This document shows, one piece after another, positions 4,131-8,988 of a stretch of DNA of 8,988 nucleotides. The stretch spans positions 1 through 8,988 of the forward strand of contig DASZMJ010000419.1 in assembly GCA_035551935.1 (NCBI GenBank), in the 5' to 3' direction. The stretch is from DASZMJ01 sp035551935 (GTDB lineage: Bacteria; Planctomycetota; Planctomycetia; Isosphaerales; Isosphaeraceae). The translations under genes and the position numbers were made by a program. Positions within the stretch are counted from its first letter, which is position 1, and every line of letters begins with the position of its first letter. The notes below the pieces were generated by a model. The model made no database searches, was not told the origin of the DNA, and worked only from the letters and a program-made list of their open reading frames with translations.

Positions 4131-6785
4131 ATGAGTACCCACGAGCGCTCGACCGACGGCGCGGCGACGACGACGCGCCGCAAGGGGCCGACGACGGGCC
4201 AGGTCCTGGTCGTCACCAGCGTGATGTTCACGTTCATCTCGTTCTGGCGCACCGCGGCGATCGTGCTGTGCGACCTGGCGAGCACGGCCTACTACATCGG
4301 CGGCATCGTCGAGTCGCAGATCGGCCCGGCGGCGCCGTGGTTCATCCTGGGGGTGATGCTCTTCAGCTACGCCGTGCGGAGCGTCTACATCGAGAGCTGC
4401 TCGATGTTCGTCCGCGGCGGCGTCTACCGGATCGTCAAGGAGGCGATGGGCAGCTCGCCGGCGCGACTGGCGGTCTCGGCCCTGATGTTCGATTATATCC
4501 TGACCGGGCCGATCAGCGGCGTCTCGGCCGGGCAGTACATCGTCGGCCTGGTCAACGAACTCCTGCGACTCGGGCCGAAGAGCCCGTTGCTGGCCTATCA
4601 GAACCCGATCTCGGCGGCGATCGCCGCCGGGATCACGATCTACTTCTGGCGGATCAACACCCGCGGCATCCACGAGTCGAGCGACCGTGCCCTGAAGATC
4701 ATGGCGGCGACGACGGTCGTCGGCGTCGTGATTGTCGTCTGGTGCCTGGCGACGCTGGCGCTGCACCCCGACAAGGTCCGGCTGCCCACGTGGCAGCCGG
4801 ACCTCTCGAGGAAGGTGGACCCGCACGGGGCGCCGGTGCTCGACCCGCTGGGCAAGCAGGTCGACCCGCTCGGCTTCCTCGGCCACTCGGCCCTGGGCGC
4901 CGCCTTGCGGCCGGGGGCGATCCAGGGCCACTGGCTCAGCCTCGTCGGCGTGTTCGGCCTGCTCGCCGCCTTCGGCCACTCGATCCTGGCGATGAGCGGC
5001 GAGGAGACGCTGGCGCAGGTCTATCGCGAGGTCGAGAGCCCGAAGCTGAAGAACTTCAAGAGGGCGGCGCTGATCGTCTTCTTGTATAGCTTGCTGTTCA
5101 CATCAGCGATCAGCTTCCTCGCGGTGATGATCATCCCGGACGGCGAGCGGATGGCGAAGTACGGCAACAACCTGATCGGCGGCCTGGCGATGAACATGGC
5201 CGGCCCGCTCTGGGCGAAGCTGCTGCTGAACGCGGGGGTGGTCGCCGTCGGCTCGCTGATCCTCTCCGGCGCCGTCAACACGGCGATCATCGGCTCCAAC
5301 GGCGTGCTGAACCGGGTCGCCGAGGACGGCGTGCTGCCGGACTGGTTCCTGCGGCCGCACCCGAGGTACGGGACGTCGTACCGGCTGCTGAACCTGGTCG
5401 TCGGCCTCCAGCTGTTCACGATCGTCGCCAGCCGGGGCAACGTGCTGACCCTGGGCGAGGCGTACGCCTTCGGGGTGGTCTGGAGCTTCGTGTTCATGGC
5501 GCTGGCGATGCTGGTGCTGCGGTTCAAGCGGCCGGGGCACCGCGAGTACCAGGTGCCGCTGAACGTCCGGGTCGGCCGCGTCGAGGTGCCGCTGGGCATC
5601 GGCCTGGTCTTCCTGACGCTCGCCGCCGCGGCGGTCGCCAACCTGCTGACCAAGGAGGTGGCGACGATCACCGGGGTGGTCTTCTCGCTGGGGCTCTACG
5701 TCGCCTTCACGGCCGTCGAGCACGCGCGGCGCCGCCGCGCCGGCGCCGCGGGCTCCGAGCAGCACCTCGAGCAGTTCAACCAGGGGTTCTCCGAGCAGAT
5801 CGACCCGCAGGCGCTGGGCCTGTCGCACCAGTATCGCAAGCTCGTGGCGATCCGCTCGCCGCACAACCTGGCGATGCTCGAGAAGTGCCTGGCCGAGACC
5901 GACCCCGAGTCGACCGACGTCGTCGTCATGACCGCCAACGTCCTCCCGCCGGGCAGCGCCGACATGCACCCGGCGATCACCGACCGCGACCGCGAGCTCT
6001 TGACGGCGGTCGTCAACCTCGCCGAGGCGGCGGGCAAGCCGGTGCACCCCCTGATCGTGCCGACGAACGAGCCGATCTTCGCGCTGGTCAACGCCGCGCA
6101 CACGATCGGGGCGCAGGAGGTGATCCTCGGCGCCTCGAACAAGTACGACCCGAGCGACCAGCTCGACCAGGTGGCCTTGTACTGGCTGAACGTCTGCAAG
6201 TCGAAGCCCGACCCGCTGACCATCCGCGTGTTGAGCAAGGACCGCGACGTCCGGCTCGACATCGCCGGCGGCAGCCAGATCCCGAAGCCCGGCGAGCGCG
6301 GGCTCGAGGCGGCGCGGACCCTGGCCGAGCTGCGGGCGAGCTGGCGGGGCGTCCAGCGCGTGCTGCTGGCCTACGAGGGCGGGCCGCTCAGCGCCGACTT
6401 CCTCGACACGATGCTCAGTTGCCTCGACCCGGCCGTCGTCCTGACCCTGATGGACGTGGCCGAGGGGGACGCGACGGCGGACCAGGCCGAGGCGACCGTC
6501 CGCCAGGGGGTCGAGCGCGCCGTCGAACTCGGCCGGCCGGTCGACTTCCGCGTCGCGCGGGGCGATCCGGGCCCGGAGATCGTCCGGGTCGCCAACGAAG
6601 GCAATTACGACGCGATCTTCATGAGCCTGCGCGGCGAGTACCGCCGGCGCGACACGATGGTCATGGCGCCGACGACCAGCTACGTCCTCCAGCACGCCCC
6701 CTGCCGCGTCGTCCTCGGCTTCCCGCCGAAGTCGATCGCGGCGCCCGAGGGCGCCGCCGGGGCGCCCGCCGCCGCGGGCCCGTGA
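4131..6785 (+). CDS. KimA/KUP-like APC-superfamily potassium transporter with two C-terminal USP-like domains
   Basis: The protein has 884 residues. About 12 membrane segments fill residues 40-530: roughly 40-60, 68-86, 112-143, 158-173, 189-211, 268-288, 312-335, 362-388, 418-434, 442-464, 486-506 and 510-529, with an extra hydrophobic stretch at 23-38. The residues that coordinate K+ in Bacillus KimA have counterparts: D48 and Y55 (D-x6-Y in TM1, shared with KUP), D121, Y122, T125 and S129 (DYILT-x3-S, TM3), S289 and E292, and Y445 in YAFGV. GGVYRIVKEAMG (96-107) matches the KimA GGGAYIVSKENLG block. Residues about 565-700 and 738-865 are two alpha/beta USP-like domains; the second ends YVLQHAPCRVVLG, but the G-x2-G-x9-G-S/T nucleotide loop is missing. 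ATG 4131 is chosen because upstream in-frame sequence is the riboswitch and Arg/Pro-rich; ATG 3981 is a weaker alternative. Control by c-di-AMP is expected. An amino acid substrate is less likely but not excluded. Confidence 0.87.
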   Translation: MSTHERSTDGAATTTRRKGPTTGQVLVVTSVMFTFISFWRTAAIVLCDLASTAYYIGGIVESQIGPAAPWFILGVMLFSYAVRSVYIESCSMFVRGGVYRIVKEAMGSSPARLAVSALMFDYILTGPISGVSAGQYIVGLVNELLRLGPKSPLLAYQNPISAAIAAGITIYFWRINTRGIHESSDRALKIMAATTVVGVVIVVWCLATLALHPDKVRLPTWQPDLSRKVDPHGAPVLDPLGKQVDPLGFLGHSALGAALRPGAIQGHWLSLVGVFGLLAAFGHSILAMSGEETLAQVYREVESPKLKNFKRAALIVFLYSLLFTSAISFLAVMIIPDGERMAKYGNNLIGGLAMNMAGPLWAKLLLNAGVVAVGSLILSGAVNTAIIGSNGVLNRVAEDGVLPDWFLRPHPRYGTSYRLLNLVVGLQLFTIVASRGNVLTLGEAYAFGVVWSFVFMALAMLVLRFKRPGHREYQVPLNVRVGRVEVPLGIGLVFLTLAAAAVANLLTKEVATITGVVFSLGLYVAFTAVEHARRRRAGAAGSEQHLEQFNQGFSEQIDPQALGLSHQYRKLVAIRSPHNLAMLEKCLAETDPESTDVVVMTANVLPPGSADMHPAITDRDRELLTAVVNLAEAAGKPVHPLIVPTNEPIFALVNAAHTIGAQEVILGASNKYDPSDQLDQVALYWLNVCKSKPDPLTIRVLSKDRDVRLDIAGGSQIPKPGERGLEAARTLAELRASWRGVQRVLLAYEGGPLSADFLDTMLSCLDPAVVLTLMDVAEGDATADQAEATVRQGVERAVELGRPVDFRVARGDPGPEIVRVANEGNYDAIFMSLRGEYRRRDTMVMAPTTSYVLQHAPCRVVLGFPPKSIAAPEGAAGAPAAAGP

Positions 6786-6791
6786 AGGCCC

Positions 6792-6820
6792 TTGCCCGGC
6801 CCGCCGATTTGCCCTATCGT
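6792..6820 (+). promoter_or_regulatory. Possible internal promoter for the second transporter gene
   Basis: TTGCCC (6792-6797) and TATCGT (6815-6820) are separated by exactly 17 bases, each matching the sigma70 consensus at 4 of 6 positions. If real, it would give the second gene its own transcript outside riboswitch control, starting near 6827. A weak stem (6774-6780 with 6798-6804) overlaps it but lacks a convincing T-run, so read-through from the upstream gene remains possible. Confidence 0.35.
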
Positions 6821-6876
6821 GCGGACCACCCGTCGGTCGCGCCGCGGTGTGCAGGGGGCCGCGGCCGGGGATGGGG

Positions 6877-6884
6877 GGGAGGAG
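6877..6884 (+). promoter_or_regulatory. Ribosome binding site supporting the start at 6898
   Basis: GGGAGGAG sits 13 bases before ATG 6898, a somewhat long gap. It argues against the in-frame GTG at 6847 and ATG at 6871, whose products would begin with an Arg/Gly-rich segment unlike a transporter N-terminus. Confidence 0.5.
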
Positions 6885-6897
6885 TCGCCGGCCGACC

Positions 6898-8901
6898 ATG
6901 CATTCGATCGGAGAACGCCCGCGCGAGTTGAAGTGGTACCACGCCGGGCCGATGCTCTTCGGCGACTGGGGGACCAGCCGCCTCTACGTCCTGGGCCTGG
7001 CCTACCTCTACACCCGGCACGCCTCGTTCTGGTTCATCCTGGCGATGTGCGTGCTGATGGTCGGCGTCGGCTGGAGCTACACGGTCGTCTGCCGCCTCTT
7101 CCCCGACGGCGGCGGCGTCTACTCCTCGGCCAAGCAGCGGTCGCAGCTCCTGGCCGTCGTCGGCGCCCTCCTGCTGTGCGCCGACTACGTGGTCACGGCC
7201 TCGCTGTCGTGCCTCGACGCGTTCCATTACCTCGGCATCCGCGAGACGAGGTTCCTCGGCCTGCCGCTCGACGCGATCGGGGCGGCGGCGACGATCCTGG
7301 CCATCGGCGCCCTCAACTACTTCGGGCCGACGAAGACGGGGCTCGTCGCCATGGTCGTCGCCATCGCGACCGTAGCCCTGACGCTCGTCATCGCCGTCGC
7401 CTGCCTGCCGTACCTCAACCCGCACCAGATACGCCTCTCGCCGCCGCTGGCCGAGGGGCCGTGGCTCTCGTGGGTCCACTTCACCGAGATCGTCCTGGCG
7501 CTGTCGGGGGTCGAGGCGGTCGCCAACATGACCGGGATCATGGTGCCGCCGGTCGACCGGACGGCGCGGCGGACGATCGTGCCGGTGCTGACCGAGATCG
7601 TCGTGCTGAACCTCCTACTGGCCGCCGCGATGAACACGCTGCCCGAGGCGGTCCTCGAGGCCCGCACTCCCGACGGCCGGCTCGCCCACACCGGGGACAT
7701 GCTCCGCGTCATCGCCGAGCACTACGTCGGGCCGACCTTCGCGGCCGCCAGCGCCGTGGTCTTCGCGGCGCTGCTGCTCTCGGCCGTCAACACGGCCATC
7801 GGCGCCCTGGTCTCCGTCCAGTACATGCTCGGTCGCGACAAGGAGCTGCCGCAGGCCCTGACCGGCCTGAATCGTTACGGGATGCCGCTGCTGCCGCTCT
7901 ACGTCTCGGCGATCATCCCCGCCGCGGTCCTGCTGGTCTTCCCCAACGTCGAGCAACTGGCCGACCTCTACGCCGTCGGCGTCGTCGGCGCGATCGCCAT
8001 CAACCTCGGGTCGATCTCGACCGGCAATGCGCCGGGGCTCCGCCCCGCCGAGCGCGCGCTCATGATCGCCCTGACGACCGTGCTCATCGGCATCGAGCTG
8101 ACGATCTGCTACGTCAAGCCCCACGCGCGGAGCTTCGCGCTGCTGGTGCTCGTCGTCGGCCTGGCGGGCCGGCTGGCGACGATCGTCTCGAACAAGGCGG
8201 TGCCGATCCGTCGCGAGGCCCGCAACGGCTACCTCGCCCTGGCGGCCGTGGCGGTCGTCGCGGTCTTCGCCCTGTCGCTGGTCGCCGAGTCGAAGTCGGT
8301 GCTGCCGGCGCTCGGGGAGGTGAAGGGGGGCGTCATCTTCGGCCTCTCGGCGGCCTTGGCCGGGGCGGTCGGCTTCGCCAGCTACAAGACGCAAGGGTAT
8401 CGCGAGGCGATGCTCGCCGCCGCCCACGCCGCGGCGCCGGCCGAGGTGCCGGCCCGCCCGAAGATGATCCAGGAGGGGGCGTACAAGCCGAAGTCGCGGA
8501 TCATGGTCGCCACCCAGGGCAACCCGCGGCTCATCGACTTCGCCCTCCAGGAGTGCCAGAGCCGCCAGGCCGAGTTGCAACTCCTGTTCATCCGCCACCT
8601 CGCCTTCAACCCGATCGGCCCGATCGACGTCACCAAGCTCGACGAGGACGAGCAGGCGCAGGCCCTCTTCGACCGCGTCCGCGCGCAGGCCAAGGAGGCG
8701 GGCGTGCCGCTCCGACTGCTCTACGGCGTCGCCCGCGACATCCCCGACGCCATCCTCGACATGGCCGTCACCCACGGCGCCGACATGCTCCTGCTCGGCT
8801 CGACCCGCCGCGGCGCCCTCTGGAAGGCCATGAAGGGCGACGTCATCCAGGCCGTCGCCGAGCAGCTCCCCGAGTCCGTCGGCCTGCTCATCCATGCATA
8901 A
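6898..8901 (+). CDS. KimA/KUP-like APC-superfamily potassium transporter with one C-terminal USP-like domain
   Basis: The protein has 667 residues, close to the length of Bacillus KimA (about 600). TM1 contains GDWGTSRLYV (22-31), strikingly like the KUP signature GDIGTSPLYT, with D23 and Y30 in the D-x6-Y pattern. TM3 has D96, Y97, T100 and S104 (DYVVT-x3-S), TM6 has S203 and E206 in SGVEAVAN (KimA TGVEAISN), and LYAVGV (357-362, Y358) matches KimA exactly. PDGGGVYSSAKQ (69-80) corresponds to the KimA GGGAYIVSKEN block. About 12 membrane segments run to residue 495. Residues 531-667 form a USP-like domain; G634 and G647 have the spacing of the nucleotide loop, but the middle glycine is R637 and the final S/T is D648, so nucleotide binding may be lost or changed. 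It follows the first transporter by 112 bases on the same strand and is its diverged paralogue. No second riboswitch precedes it. Potassium as substrate is inferred from the residue pattern. Confidence 0.88.
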   Translation: MHSIGERPRELKWYHAGPMLFGDWGTSRLYVLGLAYLYTRHASFWFILAMCVLMVGVGWSYTVVCRLFPDGGGVYSSAKQRSQLLAVVGALLLCADYVVTASLSCLDAFHYLGIRETRFLGLPLDAIGAAATILAIGALNYFGPTKTGLVAMVVAIATVALTLVIAVACLPYLNPHQIRLSPPLAEGPWLSWVHFTEIVLALSGVEAVANMTGIMVPPVDRTARRTIVPVLTEIVVLNLLLAAAMNTLPEAVLEARTPDGRLAHTGDMLRVIAEHYVGPTFAAASAVVFAALLLSAVNTAIGALVSVQYMLGRDKELPQALTGLNRYGMPLLPLYVSAIIPAAVLLVFPNVEQLADLYAVGVVGAIAINLGSISTGNAPGLRPAERALMIALTTVLIGIELTICYVKPHARSFALLVLVVGLAGRLATIVSNKAVPIRREARNGYLALAAVAVVAVFALSLVAESKSVLPALGEVKGGVIFGLSAALAGAVGFASYKTQGYREAMLAAAHAAAPAEVPARPKMIQEGAYKPKSRIMVATQGNPRLIDFALQECQSRQAELQLLFIRHLAFNPIGPIDVTKLDEDEQAQALFDRVRAQAKEAGVPLRLLYGVARDIPDAILDMAVTHGADMLLLGSTRRGALWKAMKGDVIQAVAEQLPESVGLLIHA

Positions 8902-8929
8902 GAAGAGGGATTTCACCGCAGCGGACGCG

Positions 8930-8988
8930 GAGGGCGCGGAGAAGAAAGAGATGAATTAACATACTATCTCTTTCTTCTCCGCGCCCTC
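8930..8988. terminator. Perfect 23-bp inverted repeat after the transporter genes
   Basis: The left arm 8930-8952 (GAGGGCGCGGAGAAGAAAGA...) is the exact reverse complement of 8966-8988, around a 13-base AT-rich loop. The right arm contains TCTCTTTCTTCT, a pyrimidine run. It lies 28 bases after the stop codon and would form a very stable hairpin, so it probably ends the transcript. The sequence ACCGCAGCGGACGCGGAGGGCGCGG style is one I recall as a dispersed intergenic repeat in planctomycetes and other phyla. The palindrome likely continues past the window edge. Confidence 0.78.

Noticed and set aside
5103..6899. Long minus-strand open frame opposite the first transporter
   Set aside because: It is Arg/Gln/His/Asp-rich low-complexity translation antisense to a well-supported membrane protein and two USP-like domains.
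4131..8901. Reading both transporters simply as amino acid permeases
   Set aside because: TM1 lacks the glycine-rich GxGIG-type amino acid motif and instead has D-x6-Y. Together with the c-di-AMP riboswitch this favours potassium, although the substrate is not proven.

Overview
High-GC bacterial DNA whose intergenic spaces are packed with dispersed inverted repeats. The repeat style, the sparse use of Shine-Dalgarno sites and the protein types suggest a planctomycete of the Isosphaeraceae kind. This is inference from memory of such genomes; there is no rRNA or other marker gene here.

Layout. Positions 1-303 (minus strand) hold the N-terminal part of a RelE/HigB-like toxin that appears damaged at its C-terminal end, with the first codons of a probable antitoxin at the left edge. 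Positions 304-1464 show no credible gene and consist largely of repeats: inverted repeats at 394-459, 527-611 and 1189-1267, and short direct-repeat families at 989-1042 and 1093-1433. A sigma70-like promoter (1465-1494) then leads into a lipoprotein that is the solute-binding part of an ABC sugar-type importer (1537-3054), with no permease genes nearby. After a repeat-filled gap comes an unrecognised 193-residue protein (3204-3785) containing a very AT-rich stretch of 36 bases.

The most informative part is 3782-8901. A promoter overlapping the stop codon of the unknown gene drives a leader of about 310 bases. That leader contains a clear c-di-AMP riboswitch (ydaO-yuaA class, about 3843-3980) and a set of strong GC hairpins before the start codon. 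It precedes an 884-residue APC-superfamily transporter (4131-6785) with two degenerate universal-stress-protein (USP) domains. A second, shorter relative (6898-8901, 667 residues, one USP-like domain) follows 112 bases later. Both carry the potassium-coordinating residue pattern of the KimA and KUP potassium transporters: D-x6-Y in TM1, D-Y-x2-T-x3-S in TM3, S-x2-E, and a late YAxGV tyrosine.

Taken together, the right half reads as a c-di-AMP-controlled potassium uptake locus: a riboswitch of the class that controls kimA (ydaO) in Bacillus, here placed before a tandem pair of KimA/KUP-like transporters with USP tails. The window ends in a perfect 23-bp inverted repeat that probably terminates the transcript and is itself a dispersed repeat.
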